DNA from: Struthio camelus
Taxonomy: Eukaryota; Chordata; Aves; Struthioniformes; Struthionidae
Assembly (NCBI RefSeq): GCF_040807025.1
Contig: NC_090967.1
Coordinates: 7,060,001 to 7,124,000 of the forward strand
Direction: 5' to 3'
DNA length: 64,000 nt
The notes under the pieces are model-generated. The model had not been told where the DNA came from, made no database searches, and saw nothing but the letters and a program-made list of their open reading frames with translations. Both the position numbers and the translations under genes were made by a program. Of the stretch, positions 45,685 to 57,256 are shown in pieces (the stretch's first letter is position 1; the number at the start of each line of letters is the position of its first letter).

Positions 45685-45694
45685 CTATTTATAC
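45685..45694 (-). promoter_or_regulatory. Orphan TATA/MEF2-like element
   Basis: On the minus strand GTATAAATAG is a good TATA box. On the plus strand CTATTTATAC matches the MEF2 consensus CTAWWWWTAG at 9 of 10 positions. No exon is attached. Confidence 0.3.
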
Positions 45695-46943
45695 CCGGCG
45701 CGAGGAGGCCGCTCCTGCACACAGGCAGCCTTTGAGGGCGCGGGGATGAAAGCGCTGCGATCCCCTCCTCCCCGCCCGCGTTGCAGGGGCATTCCTGAGG
45801 GCAGCCTTCGCCGTCCCCCCCGCTCCCCTTCCCCACGCCGGGCCCCAGCGCGGCGCCAGCCCCGCCAGGAAGAGCCCCGCCGCCGGGAGACAGCTGCAGC
45901 CGCTTCCTCCCTCCCGGCAGCCCGGCGAGCCGGGGGGAAGCTGGCTGCGGCAGGGCAGGGCGGGGGGCTCGGGGAGCCCCCGCGCCGCAGGGCCCCGAGG
46001 CGAGCGAAACAAAGCGGCGGGAGGGAGGACGGAGCCCCGGAGCAAGCAGGAGAAAGGGGAGGGGGTGGGCTGAGCGCTAGGACTCCTGGGTCCTCGCCGC
46101 CTCCGACCGGCTCTGCGGGGCTGGATGCCGGAGCTGTCGGCGGGCTCCGGCCGGGAACTCCTTGGGAACCTCCCAGCTTTACCAAGGGCGAAGTCCCGGC
46201 ACATCAAAGGCAGGCGGGGGCAGCAGGAACCGGAGCAGGAGCCTTTGGCGGCTGCCAGCGCGGCTCCCTGCCCCGCCAGCGCCCAGCGCCGCCGAACGCG
46301 CAGGGGCGCCCAGCCCACGGCGCGCTCCCACGCGGGGGTCCCTGGGCCTGCCGGTGCCCCCCCGGCGCGCAGCACCCAGCCCGTCGCTCCGGCAACCGCC
46401 GGCAGCTCCGGGTGTATTTTCTTAACCGGGGCCGCCGTGGGAACCTGGCCGGGCGCCACCTCATTCCGCTCGGGCTTTCTGGGCCGCCTTTGTAGCCGGC
46501 GCGGAGCCCAGCTGGCAACCGTTTCCTCCCGGGCCTGCCCCCGGCCTGCCGCGGGTCACGGCTCCGGGCAGGGGGCGCAGCCGGGCCCTTCGCCGGGGGC
46601 TGCCCCTCGCGGAGCCGGCCGGCCCCTGGGCGAGCGGCCCCCCGCTTCGGGCCGAGCTGCAGGGACGCGAGCCCCGAGCGGGGGCTGCTGCCGTGGCCCC
46701 CGGGGGCCGCAGAGCCCTGCCGAGGCACCTGGGAGCCCCTCGGCTCCCCGCGGGGCAGAGGGGCCGAGCGCCCCGCGCCCGGCCAGGGGACGCCCCCGGC
46801 ACCCTGCGGCCGTGCCCCCCGCAGCCTCCCGCTGGGGCGAGGGGAGGAAGGCGCCGCCGGCTCGTGCGGAGCAGCGCTGCGGCAGGGCTCGTTCCCGTCC
46901 CCGCTCTCCCTCGGCTGCCAAGCCTGCAAGCGCCTGTCCCCAC

Positions 46944-46968
46944 CCGTGCCTCAGTTTCCCCGAGAGAA
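46944..46968 (-). repeat. MIR-type SINE fragment (short)
   Basis: CCGTGCCTCAGTTTCCCCGA matches the complement of the MIR core. Confidence 0.45.
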
Positions 46969-49900
46969 CCTGCCCCAGGCCAAGGGTTTGCAACGCTCGC
47001 CAGCGCAGCGCTCCGAGGCTGTTGGCCCGAAAGCTACATGACAAGCACCGTCGTGCTGGCTACAACATCCGCCCTCCGCAACACCCGTCGGCACTCGCTC
47101 CTGCACCCAAACTTGGGGGGGCGGGGGGAGGAGGCTGGGGAGACTCGCAGGGAGACGGGTGACGTCTCCCCGCGGCTCCACCGCCATCTGCCGGCAAACC
47201 AGCCGAGCGCCGGGCAGGGCCGGAGGAGCCACGGCCGGGCCTGCCCGCCACCGCGCCCCCGTGCCGAAAGTCCCCCCGCTCGCCCCGCCGGGCGCGAGGA
47301 GCCAGCGGGGATTTTCCCTGAGCCCTGCCACGCTCCCACGGCGGGGACAGGGCAGCATGCGTGGGAGGTCGGCGGAAGAGGAGCATTTTCCAGCACTGGA
47401 AACCAAGAGGAAAAAGGTTGCAGGACGGAACGATTAACGCAGAGCGGGTTAATCATTACAGCAGCGCTCCCCCCGGAGAAGGAAGTGGTGCGGATACAGC
47501 CTTCGAGCCACCCCAGGGCAACGTGGCCCAAGGACGCGGCCGGGCTGGCGCTGGCAGAGCCTCCGCTGCCCTTGCCATGCACGCTGCGCTGGGCCAGCCC
47601 CGGGGCAGGAGGCGAGGGGCCGCCGCTCCGCCTGGGCGAACCCGGCGAGGGGCCGGGGCCGGGGCCCAGCCTGCGGCTAGAGCAGTGCCGCGCCGGGGGC
47701 CGCGAAGCCTTGGCTGGGGCAGGCGGGACGGCGCCTCGCCCCGAGGAGGCTCCGCGAGCGCTGCCTCCGCCACCGGCTCCCTGCTCCGCACCCTTTGCCC
47801 CGCGGGAAGCCTCGGGGCTCCTAGCGGGGCTGCCGTCCGCCTTGCCCGGTGCCCCGGGCAGTGGGCGTCCCCGCACGCACCCCGGCAGGGACGCGGGATG
47901 GTGACCAGCACCCTGGTGTTGCAACGTGGGCACCAAGGACGCGGGGCAAAACCAGGGCGGCTACAAAAGGCCAGGCACGATCCAAAACACCGCGGGTTTG
48001 GGCAGGGAAAGGGGCGGCCCTGCCAGATGAGTCAGTCCAGCCGGGAGCCAGGGGAATCCTGGGGCTGTGGTGGGGTTTGGGGTTTTTTTCCCTGCATGGA
48101 GACGAGAGCTCAAACCTTTCCCCTGCATTCGGGATCTGGGTGGGACTGTGGAAACACCATGTGGCCAAGCACGGGGAGGGGACGTCAGTGCCCGGCGACC
48201 CGGTCCAGCAGGGCCCAGCCCCTCTCGGAAATCATCCCCCAGGAGAAGAGACGTCGCTGGGGCCAGCAGCGATGCCGGCAGAAACGGTGATGCCTCACTT
48301 TCCGAGCGTTCCCGGCCTGGCTCCCCACCCTCCATCTGGCAGCAGAAGATGCAAGTCATGAGCAAAAGCCCTTCGTGGAAAGGAAGGACGAAGGCGACGC
48401 GCTCCGCTCCGGCTCCCCCGCCCCGCGCTGCTCACACCATTTTCCAGGCAGCCCTTCCCTGCTGCACATTAACGTTTCCCTCTCACGCCCTGCCCGCCCC
48501 GGGGCGGTTGAAAGCCAGAGACAAACAGAGCCCAGGCACCCTGTAATAGCACCACCTCGCTCTGCTCCGATGCTTTCCCAGCGCCGGCGCTGAGCTGAGG
48601 GGCAGAGCAGCCGGCCCAGGGGCCGCAGCAGGGCCAGGACCCCCGGCACAGGGCTGCGCTGCCTCTTGGCCGCCCGGGAAGCGGCGGGGAAAGGCCGGTC
48701 GCTGCTGCCTCCCAGCCTGAGGCCCCCGGGCCGGGGCTGCAGTCCCCGAGGCCAAGTGGCAGCGCTCCTCGATCAAGGACTCGCGAGCACCTCACCGGTA
48801 CCGATGGCAGCCAGGACAGCCCGGTGGCCTCCTGACCCTTTCCAACCCAGGGAACGCTGCCCTGAGCCGTGCCCAGCTGAGCACAAAGGAAAGGGGAGGA
48901 TTCACCAGCTGAACCGCATCTGCGGCCACCTGCACAGTCCACGTCAAACCTGCCACCCTCGCTTCCCCGTCCGCCCTGCCCACGGCAGCGAGGTCCCCAG
49001 CTCCCCAGGCCCCTGCGCGGTCCGCTCTCCACAGCGCCTAGCCCAACCACGGCATCACGTGGGAGCCGCCAGCAGGGAAGATTCGCCTCCCATTTAGATG
49101 CAGCCGCACGTCTCATGTGCCAAGCAGAGAGTCAGAGACCATTTTCATGGCATCTAGCGGGACGTGACCGACCGTGGCTCCCAGCGTGGGCAGAGGGAGC
49201 GGAGAGCTCAGCTCGCGAGCTGGGGGAGGAGGATAATGCTGCTCTGTACATAACCATCCTGCTAATTAGCAGTGATGGGAAAGGACAGAGGCAGGTTAGA
49301 GAGGGTCAGGGCCCAGGCCCTGGGAGAAGAAACCCCGGTGGGGAAGGCGGTGAGCAGGCCAGGCTACAAGAGGAAGCAGGAAGAGCAGCGGGAACGTCCC
49401 CACACGCTGCCCTGTGCCACGGGGCTGAGGCTGCAGCGTCGCGCTCGAGGCAGCGGTGCAGGCGGCCGGGGCGCAGGGGGATCGTTCCGCTCCATTCGGC
49501 ACCTCATGTCTGACGATTGCCCCCTCCCGGGGGCAGCTGCGCGCCTGCCCTGCGGCAGGAAGCAGGGGTGGCAGGCGAAAGAGGCTTTAGGCACAAGCCT
49601 TTGACCCATACCCACGTGGCAGGACAGCCCCCGTCCAGGCAGAAAGAGAAGCCTCATGGGGCACAGCTCTCCCCACGGTGTCTTGGCCCTCTCCCAGGCC
49701 AGCAGCACCCATCCCCCAGACAGGGAGGTGCCCTTGACATTTGCCCCCAAACACAGTCCTCGGAGACTGTGTGTCCCAGCAGGCGTCACCTTGCAAAGGG
49801 CTCAGCAAGGGCAGCTTGGTCAGGGCACAGACCTGTGTCACCCCCTCCACTCCCTGCATCCCTCCTGCTTCGCCCTTCCTCGCTGGAGCTGGCAGGAGGC

Positions 49901-50100
49901 AGTGGGAAGAGCTGGTGAGAGGACGCTGACGGAGACACTTTTTTCCCATCCTAAAAATAGCAGCTGGCCGTTTCCCCAGCTTCCCGGCCTCGCCAACGCT
50001 CTTCCATTAGATGAAAAAAATAAGCCACCTTCCGTCGGAAAGAGAGAGGCTGCATGTGTCGAGAGGCACACGCAAGCCACAAATAGAAACTGGGGACAGA

Positions 50101-50135
50101 GAGGAGAGAGGGAGAGAGAGAGAGAGAGAGAGAAC
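50101..50135 (+). repeat. GA dinucleotide microsatellite
   Basis: Near-pure (GA)n of about 35 bp, with a second GA tract 300 bp away. Confidence 0.9.
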
Positions 50136-50431
50136 GGAAGAGGGAGCAAAGCCGTTCCGTCCCCAGTTATTCCCGAGACGTTTTAATTAGCACTCACTCT
50201 GACTTTGAGGCTTTGCTTATGCACAGCACAACGTATGACCTTTTTTTTAAGAAAAAAAAAAAAGAGAGCGCGAGAGAGATTGAGAGGGGAAAGGAAGAAA
50301 AACGCACTGGAGCAGCTCAGAAACTGGGAAGTCAGCTGAGCTTCAAATAGGCTCAGCGTCAGGAATTTAGAGGCTTTTAATAAGCTACAGAGTGAGAAAT
50401 TTAACACCACAGGCACTATTTTTGATCACTT

Positions 50432-50510
50432 GTGGGGGGGGGGGGAGAGAAAGACAGAGAGAGAGAGAGAGAGAAAGAGAGAGGGAGAGAGAGAGAGGAG
50501 GGGGAGGAGG
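50432..50510 (+). repeat. G-run plus GA microsatellite
   Basis: A run of 12 or more G is followed by about 60 bp of GA with AAAG and GGG interruptions. Purine-only on the plus strand, so triplex-prone. Confidence 0.9.
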
Positions 50511-52364
50511 TGGCGGTGAGAAGAGGAGGCAGCCAAGATTACATCCTGGGTGGCAGCGCTGAAAATAACCATGCCCCACTCCGCAGAGCCGCGCAGAGCC
50601 ATGCTCACAGCCTGCCGGGGGAGACGCAAACCTGCTGCCCACTGACCTTTGCTGGAACAGCTGCCCACACAGGCCACAAGCAAAACCAACTTGTGTTCCC
50701 AGGCAAGTGCTGGAAGGCTGCAGGGAAAAGGGGATTACAGCAAAGGAAGAGGGACTCCAGCCCTGTGCACTCAGAGGCCAGTGGCTGCAGCGCTGTGCCT
50801 CAGCCTCCCCCAGCTGGCAAGTATGCGCTGGGTGAGTTTGCACAGCTAGAAGGAACCTGAAATCCCTCACTGGGAGGCGTAAGGAGGACAGCACTGAGCT
50901 AAGAGCCTAGCAACAGATGGTGTCGTTGGCAACACACACATCCTCAGGCGTCTGGCACAGACAGGATCAGATTCGGCCCCTTGCTCGAACCCACTCCTTC
51001 CCAGTGGTGCTGCCATTTCACGAGGCACGTGGGGACCAGCAGGTTTGCTGCAGAGACGCACAGAGCACCTCCCACTTCCTCCCAGCCGGAAGGCTAAGGA
51101 TGACCCCAGGCCAGACTCGCTAGACAGTGAGGGGCTGCTCGCGAGCAAGAAACCAGCAGCTTTAATGGAACAAAAGCATCAACCACACCTGGAACACACC
51201 GATTCAGGAAAGGCACGCACCAAGGGAGGAATCTCCTTCCCTCACTGCTCTAAGATTATCTCCAAGGAGCAAGAGATTTCTGCCTGCTCTGCATGCTATG
51301 CATGCAGTGAAAATACAGTAACAGCTCACAGCAGCAGGGAAATGGGTCAAAGCCTGGGCAGCTGCTGTCCAGCTTCAGGAAGTACCACAAAGAAACAGCA
51401 GAGCTAATCTGAATTCTTGCAGCAAAGGAGCCGCAAGGCTAAGCAAAAGCTTGTGATTAATGGGGTGGAGGAGGCTCTCCAGAAGAGTCAGAACAGGAAG
51501 CCTTTGCTACGAACCCGCGCTGCCCCGTCGGCACCTCCTCCTGTGCTGCAGTAATCCTGTCCAGGTGGATTATTTGAGGTGGAGGTGGCTGATAGCAAGG
51601 GGAGGGGATTATAAAATCTCTTTGATAAGCCTTGGTCACATCTCCCTTGGGAATCCCCAGTAGAACCACAGACCAGTGCCGGAGGTACACACCCGCCTCA
51701 GAGCGGCTGCACTCCACCAGATCCCAATGTGGGGGCAGGAACCTGCCCCCGGGCAGCTAACCACCAGCACAGCACAAGCTACAATTTGCTGCCTCAGAAG
51801 AAGGTCACATGCTACAAGACAGGATTGCATTTCCTTTTAATTGATCAGAGCATTTTCTCCGCCTCCATTTGTCCTGTACCATCTGTACAAACGGGGGAAG
51901 CCAGGACAAGTAGGACAGTCTGGGGTTTCTTTACATCGACAGTGGGATTCCTGCAACACACAGAAGAGGAATCTGTTTTAATGCGAGGTGGGCTATGAAG
52001 AACAGCGGATACTGATCTGAGGGCTTGGCCTTCACTAAGGTTGTTAAATTGCCACTTGGCGAGAAAACAAGAGCCATCGGCTCTCTCAGACCTGACCTAC
52101 ACGGGCCAAAGAGCAAAGGGACCAGAGATCAGGGAGATAACGGGGGAGCCGCTGCCCTGCTGTACCTGCTCCAGGGAGAGGCCATCTGTGAGGCTTTCAG
52201 TGACTCACCTGTCAGGCACAGCGCACGCTGACTGCCGCAGAGCAAGTCTCCCAACTGCCAGCATGTGGGGGGGGAAAAAAAAAGAAAAGGGATGAGGTAC
52301 AATCTTAGCAGGGTAAACGGGCCATGAGGTAAGCAGCCTTGCCTTGCCTTCCCTCCCCGGAGAC
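50511..52364. other. Intergenic interval downstream of ATP5F1D
   Basis: Markedly lower GC than the rest of the window. No exon, RNA gene or recognisable repeat. An ATTAAA on the minus strand near 51841 could be an alternative ATP5F1D poly(A) signal. Confidence 0.5.
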
Positions 52365-52889
52365 AGAAGCTGTTTGTTTTTAATGGAAGGGAGTGTACAT
52401 GGAGCAGAGACCACGCATCACTCTCCCTCAGGGGCCCCTGGCACCCAGCCTTCCCCTGGTGTGGCCAGTCCCAGACTGTGTCCCCCAACGGGGACCTGGA
52501 GGCAGCAGCGAGGCCTGCAAGTCTCTTGCCCCACTAGTGCCTGCACGTTCACAGCTGTCTCCTGGCATCAGGCTGCTAACCCAGAGGCACCGGGGCGGCG
52601 CAGCAGCACGGCGCAGTGGTGCGGTGCTGGTCCGTGCTGCCATCTAGCGGCTCCGGGCCGGCTCTGGGCAGGGTCCCCCACAAGCCCCCGCAGAGCTGAC
52701 AGCGGAACACAGAGGGGGAGAGCTCTACTGTCCTCATTCCCTAAAACCCAGGCACAAACCTTTACCCCAGCCCTGGGGCAGTCTGACTACTCAGAGGAAG
52801 CTCCCCGCAGGCAGCACAGTGCAGGGACTCAGCTCCAGAGCAGATCTGGAAATCTCAGCCAAGATATATACAGAAGACACGTACCCTAA
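52365..52889 (-). other. ATP5F1D: Probable ATP5F1D 3' untranslated region
   Basis: No AATAAA lies close behind the stop. The first usable hexamer is ATTAAA on the minus strand at 52384-52379, giving a 3' UTR of about 0.5 kb. A second ATTAAA lies near 51841-51836. The end point is uncertain. Confidence 0.4.
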
Positions 52890-53012
52890 TTACTCCAGGG
52901 CTTTTACGAGAGCTTCATTGGCTTCTACTTTAATCTGGGCTTCTGCTCTAGCTGCTTCATCAGATGCTGCAGCCATCTCCGAAACAGCCTTCTCCAGATT
53001 TGATTTTGCAGT
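52890..53012 (-). CDS. ATP5F1D: ATP5F1D exon 4 with stop
   Basis: Codes residues 129-168 (TAKSNLEKAVSEMAAASDEA and the invariant tail EANEALVKALE) and TAA at 52892-52890. This is the C-terminal helical hairpin. Confidence 0.98.
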   Translation of the reverse strand, partial: TAKSNLEKAVSEMAAASDEAARAEAQIKVEANEALVKALE

Positions 53013-56000
53013 CTGAACATGAGAGCAGAAGGAATGCGTCACTAAGAGACCACCAAAGGGTGACTTGTCCTACAGACCTTGAGTCACTCCCCTCCCACCC
53101 GTCCCTTCACTGCAGCAGTTAGCCCCGTGCACAGGGCCTCACACAGGGCTGCAGATGCCTGTTTACAAGCCTGTGCTGGCAACAGACACCTTATCAACAG
53201 GCCCCACTGTGGAAAAGCTGATCCCGAGACTAAGGGGGTGTCAGATCAGCATCTGTCCAAGAGCAGAGATGTGGCCTGGAGAAAGGTTAACAACTCCATG
53301 GTTTCCTTTCCCCACAGCCTGAAGAAGGGATCTGAGCGTTTGATCCTGATGAGTGGGTGACGGGGAAGCTCAGGATGAAGACGCAGCTCTTGGTCACTGC
53401 ATGCTTTCCACAGCCACAGGAAGCTCCTGAGACAACCACCCCACAGAAGAGAAGCAGGGAGCAAATTCCCCTCCGTGAGGGAGCCTGGCTGCCAGCGCCT
53501 GTCTGAGAAAGACCAGGCGCAGCCCAGCCCACCGCCCTCAGGGACCAGGGTACTCACAGCCAGATCCAGCATGTCCATTGTCACTGCCTCCTCTGCCAGC
53601 ACCTGCACGGTGGAGTCCGCGTGGACCGTGACAGAACCACTGCTCACTGCAAAGGCACAACGGGAGGACTGAGTCAGATGGGGCGGGCAGGGCTGCTGGA
53701 TACCCCTCGCTTGGGGGCCAACGCACAAGATGGCTGTGGCAAGGCACCCGCAGCAGCGGGCACCCGCCGGTACCTATGGGACTGACCCACTTTCCTGCTT
53801 CCCTGTGAAAATGAGTGCAAAGGAAGGACTGCAGTCAGCTGCCACGGCCGTGGGCGTCTCCACCAAGAGGCTGCTCCGGCGCCTGGGGGACTGCGCCTGG
53901 ACAGGCTGCGCATCTTAGGCCAATCACTGCTAACTGGATCCCAGGAAGCTCCAAGATGCCTTGGTCAGAGCAAATCCTCAAAGTCCTCCCATAACATTTA
54001 TCCTCTCCCACAGATCCCTCGAGTGCTGTGGCAGCGTTAGCTTTTTCCTTTACCAAAGGGAAAACTAACGCAGAGGAAACTCTCAGACGCTCAGCAACAG
54101 CCTCTGAACAGGATCAAGAAAATCTGATCCCCAGACTACTGCCTCATACGCTGAGCAACCATCTTCCAGAGCAACTCCCTGGCACCCTGGCCTCCAGCAG
54201 CCACTAGAAGGCTGGGAAAGCAGAAATTCCTGGAACTCCACCAGGGCACACCTTGATTGGCAGAGCCTCCCTTATGAAAGCCCTGAGAACAATCCCCCTA
54301 CGCACACTTTCCTCCTTCCACGGCTCCGCCTGCTTTACTTACCAAAGTACTTGGTGGCCGTGCCATCCTCGGCATAGACTGTCACAACTCCGGGTTTGAG
54401 GACCTGCAGGGTGGGGACGTGAGAGGCCAGGATACCAAAGGAGCCAGTCAGCGTCGGCACGTCTACCTGCTTCACGTTGGCTCCATTGTAAAACACCTGG
54501 TCAGGGAGGGCAGAGCAGATGGAAACAATCTGTTACCATGAACAGAGGGGTGGAAGCAAGGGAAAGGAGGAAGGTCACTCCCAGGACTCTCTGGAGAGCT
54601 GAGCAATGTGGTGTGCAGCCTGCTCCCACCCGAGGGTGTGAGGGGCTGAGATAAGAGCCCTGGTCTGAGCAGCTGGCAGGTCACAGGGCGATGGGTTTAA
54701 CGCACAGCAAGGTGTGACCAGTACAGCCTGAACCTTCCACAGGGTGGGACCGGGGCTGGGCTCTGGAGGAGGGGGCCTGGCAAACGGACTGGGAAAACGC
54801 TCCAAGCCTTCAGAGAGGTGTGGTGGTGGCAGGGAGGCAGCAGGCAGAGACACAAAGTCTGCAGTGGGTGAGAGGCAAAGGGTGCAGCTAAGAGAAGCCT
54901 GAGAAGAGCGTAGGGAGACCTTGACGCAAACCATCACCGCTCTGACAGAAGTCAGTGATGCAGCCTCCCTGCAAGCATCCCACACAGCTCTACCAGTGCA
55001 GTACAAGTCCTGCCTTACAACACCGCGGCTCTACAGCATCGCACCCCTGTACTGAGCGCTCTGCCAGCGTGACTGTGACCACCGAAGAGCAACAAGCCCA
55101 GCTCCCCTGGCTGCTTCCCCCAGCAGTCCCCAAGCGTTTCAGGAGCTGTGCGGGACACCCTCTGAGAACAGTGCCTCAATCACCACCCCACTGCGTACAG
55201 CGGCGCCAGAACAGCCATATCGGCTCCAAGAAAAGGGCCGGGGCTCGAAGAGCAAGAACGTCACCACGCGGGCCACAGCAGAGCTGCAAGACGAGAGCGG
55301 CTGAGCGCCTACACTGGTGGGAAGGGGAGGGAGGCCCAGCACAGCAGGCACCTTTGGGTCTCTGCTGTCACTGCAGCACTGCCTTGGGCGAGGGCGGCAG
55401 GCAAGGGATGGAGGTCAGGCGGGGCAGCAGGCGGGCCGGGCCTGGGGCAGCAGGCAGGGCCAGCGCCAGCCTGGCAGGAGCAGGAGAGCAGATTAGACCA
55501 TAATCTTGCAACCCACAGAGCTACTCCCGAGCTGCTTCGTCCGTTGATTTCAAGCCCACAGGCCTTCCTGAACGCCATCCCTCCTCCCAGCGCTGCCTCT
55601 CCTGGGGCAGACAGCACCCGCCACAGCCCCCAGGCCCAGAGCAGCCCCCCCGCCAGCCTGCTGCCGTGGGGCTAGCTGAGCAGAGGCAGCAGCCCACCAC
55701 CCCCCGCCCAGGTCCCCCCCCTCTTTGCAGGCCGCCCCTGGCCTTGCTGCAGGCAGCAGCCCGCAAACAGCGCTCGCCCCCGCCTGCAGCGAGGGGGCCG
55801 GGCCGGGCCGCGGGGCGGCGGCCGGTCACGGTACGAGGCACCTTCCCCCCCCACACACCCCGCCCTCCACGCGCGGGGCCGGCGCGGCGCTACCTGCGTG
55901 GGCGAGGCGAAGGTGAAGGCCATCTGCGCCGGGCCGGCGGCGGCGGCGGCGGGCTCGGCGTAGGCGCGGGCGCGGGGCCGCAGCAGGGGCAGGCCGCGGG

Positions 56001-56034
56001 GCCCGAGGCCCAGGAGGCGGCGGGCGGAGAACAT
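52890..56034 (-). CDS. ATP5F1D: ATP synthase F1 subunit delta, mitochondrial, complete CDS in 4 exons
   Basis: Joined minus-strand exons 56034-55894, 54496-54343, 53646-53558 and 53012-52890 give 168 residues plus stop, exactly the human length. The protein is the delta subunit of the central stalk of mitochondrial F1Fo ATP synthase (the bacterial epsilon homologue), working with gamma and epsilon in the matrix. Residues 1-26 (MFSARRLLGLGPRGLPLLRP, then RARAYA) are Arg-rich without acidic residues, a mitochondrial targeting peptide probably cut near RAYA. The beta-sandwich domain follows (MAFTFASPTQVFYNGANV, DVPTLTGSFGILASHVPTL, VLAEEAVTMDMLDL), then the two-helix C-terminal domain (ARAEAQIKVEANEALVKALE). 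The start has a GCCGCCATG context. CBARP lies divergently upstream, MIDN downstream on the same strand. Confidence 0.98.
53558..53646 (-). CDS. ATP5F1D: ATP5F1D exon 3
   Basis: Codes residues 99-128 (VSSGSVTVHADSTVQVLAEE, then AVTMDMLDLA). The acceptor is TTTGCAG and the donor GTGAGT. It completes the beta-sandwich. Confidence 0.98.
54343..54496 (-). CDS. ATP5F1D: ATP5F1D exon 2
   Basis: Codes residues 48-98 plus one base (VFYNGANVKQVDVPTLTGSF and GILASHVPTLQVLKPGVV), the conserved beta-sandwich core. The acceptor is GACCAG and the donor a perfect GTAAGT. Confidence 0.98.
55894..56034 (-). CDS. ATP5F1D: ATP5F1D exon 1 (transit peptide)
   Basis: Codes residues 1-47, the targeting peptide plus the start of the mature protein ending FTFASPTQ. 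Phase 0 at its end; donor CAG then GTAGCG. Intron 1 is 1,397 nt. Confidence 0.97.
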
Positions 56035-56280
56035 GGCGGCGCGGGCAGGGGACCGGGGCGACGCCAAGGGCGAGCGGGGCCGGGCGCGGGGCACGCCGGG
56101 AAGCAGCCGGGACTACAACTCCCAGCGGGCGCCGCGGCACCGCCCACGGACCGTCCCAGGGGCGGCGCCCGCCGGACTACAAACCCCAAGGTGCACCGGG
56201 GCGGGGGAGGACGTGACGTAACCCCGAGGCGTAGGCACGCAACGCCGCGCGCGGGGGCAGCTGGGAATTGTAGTCCCTCC
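56035..56280. promoter_or_regulatory. ATP5F1D promoter with three ACTACA/ZNF143-type motifs and a CRE-like site
   Basis: GC-rich and TATA-less. ACTACAACTCCCAG lies at 56112-56125. A degenerate copy, ACTACAAACCCCAAGG, starts at 56176. An inverted copy at 56261-56274 reads ACTACAATTCCCAG on the minus strand. TGACGTAA lies at 56215-56222. The ACTACAnnTCCC motif is the extended ZNF143/THAP11 promoter element common at housekeeping and nuclear-encoded mitochondrial genes. The inverted arrangement would fit a bidirectional promoter. Confidence 0.6.
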
Positions 56281-56879
56281 CTTGTTTACCACCTCTTGTT
56301 TATTGTAGGGTCGCCTTTTCCCCTTCCAGCTTCCCGCCCTAGGGCCGGGCCTGGGGGCGAGCGGCCCGGCCCAGCCCAGCCTGGCTCGGCCGTGCCCAGC
56401 CCGAGGTGCCCAGAAACAAGGAGGCATCAAACCTGCTCCTGGCAGGGGCTGTGCCCATGTGTGCCCATCCCCATGGCATCAGGTCTGGGGCCACCCAGTG
56501 CCCTCGGCCCCGGCAGCCTCACGCCGACCCCTCGCACCCCAGACGCCCCCCCCCCCGGCAGGACGCCAGTGCTCGGCCCCGCGGGGCACCCGCGCTGCAG
56601 GGGCCAGTGCCCCGGTCCTGGTGCCTGCAGCGTGTCCTGCCCCAGAGCCCCGTGCCGTGCCGTGGGGCGCTCGGCCTCGCGGGGGGGGGGTGTCCCGACG
56701 GGGCGGCCCCGGGGGGCTCTGCCCCGGTGCACGCGTGGTGGCGGGGCCCGTTCCTCCCGGACACGCTGCAGCGCGCCGGCACCCGGGGCCATGGGGCAGG
56801 AGGAGGTCACGGGGGAGCAGGAGGCTGTGGGGCAGATGCCCAGGGGCTGTGCCGCGCTGTGGGGCAAGGACCCAGGGCC

Positions 56880-57115
56880 GTGGGGCGGGCACGTGGGGCT
56901 GCGGGGCTGTGCTGCGCTGTGGGGCAGGTGCGCGGGGGCGTGGGGCTGGGCCAGGCTGTGGGGCAGGGACACGGGGCGGGTGTGGGGCCATGCTGCACTG
57001 TGGGGCAGGGATGCAGGGGTGGGTGCGGGGCCGGGCCGTGGGGCAGACACGCGGGGGTGTGGGGCCGGGCCGTGGGGAAGGCACGCGGGGGTGCCGGGCC
57101 GGGCTGTGGGGCCGC
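56880..57115 (+). repeat. Degenerate GTGGGGC-based G-rich repeat
   Basis: GTGGGGC recurs about every 15-40 bp with GGGCC and GCACGCGGG fillers, between the ATP5F1D promoter and the candidate CBARP leader exon. No fixed period. Confidence 0.55.
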
Positions 57116-57209
57116 GCGGCGCAGTGGGGCAGCGCCGGCCCCCACGTCACGCCGCGCCGCGCGGGGGCGGCTCCGGTTCATTCATAAATCGCGGGGCCGC
57201 CCCGGCGCC

Positions 57210-57256
57210 CCGAGCGCAGCGGCGCGATGGAGCCCCGGCGCCGGCAGCGGCTCTAG
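57210..57256 (+). other. CBARP: Candidate CBARP 5' leader exon (noncoding, with uORF)
   Basis: A TATA-like CATAAAT at 57183-57189 predicts a start site near 57213. About 40 nt later a strong donor (TAG then GTGAGTG) lies at 57257. The matching acceptor is the pyrimidine-rich CCTCCCGGCAG ending at 60924, 106 nt before the CBARP start codon. The left boundary is predicted and no transcript was available. Confidence 0.45.
57227..57256 (+). CDS. Short upstream ORF in the candidate CBARP leader
   Basis: Nine codons (MEPRRRQRL) and a TAG stop whose last base is the last base of the exon. The ATG has G at -3 and G at +4, a strong context. If the leader exon is real, this uORF would be expected to lower translation of the main frame. 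It is strongly basic. Confidence 0.35.
   Translation: MEPRRRQRL

Larger units (their letters stand above)
41124..49999. other. Intergenic interval between MIDN and ATP5F1D, middle part
   Basis: No supportable exon on either strand. It holds CA/CG patches (41350-41380, 41745-41850), MIR fragments, lower-GC islands at 43500-43620 and 43740-44160, and a TATTTATA element at 45686-45693. Confidence 0.5.
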
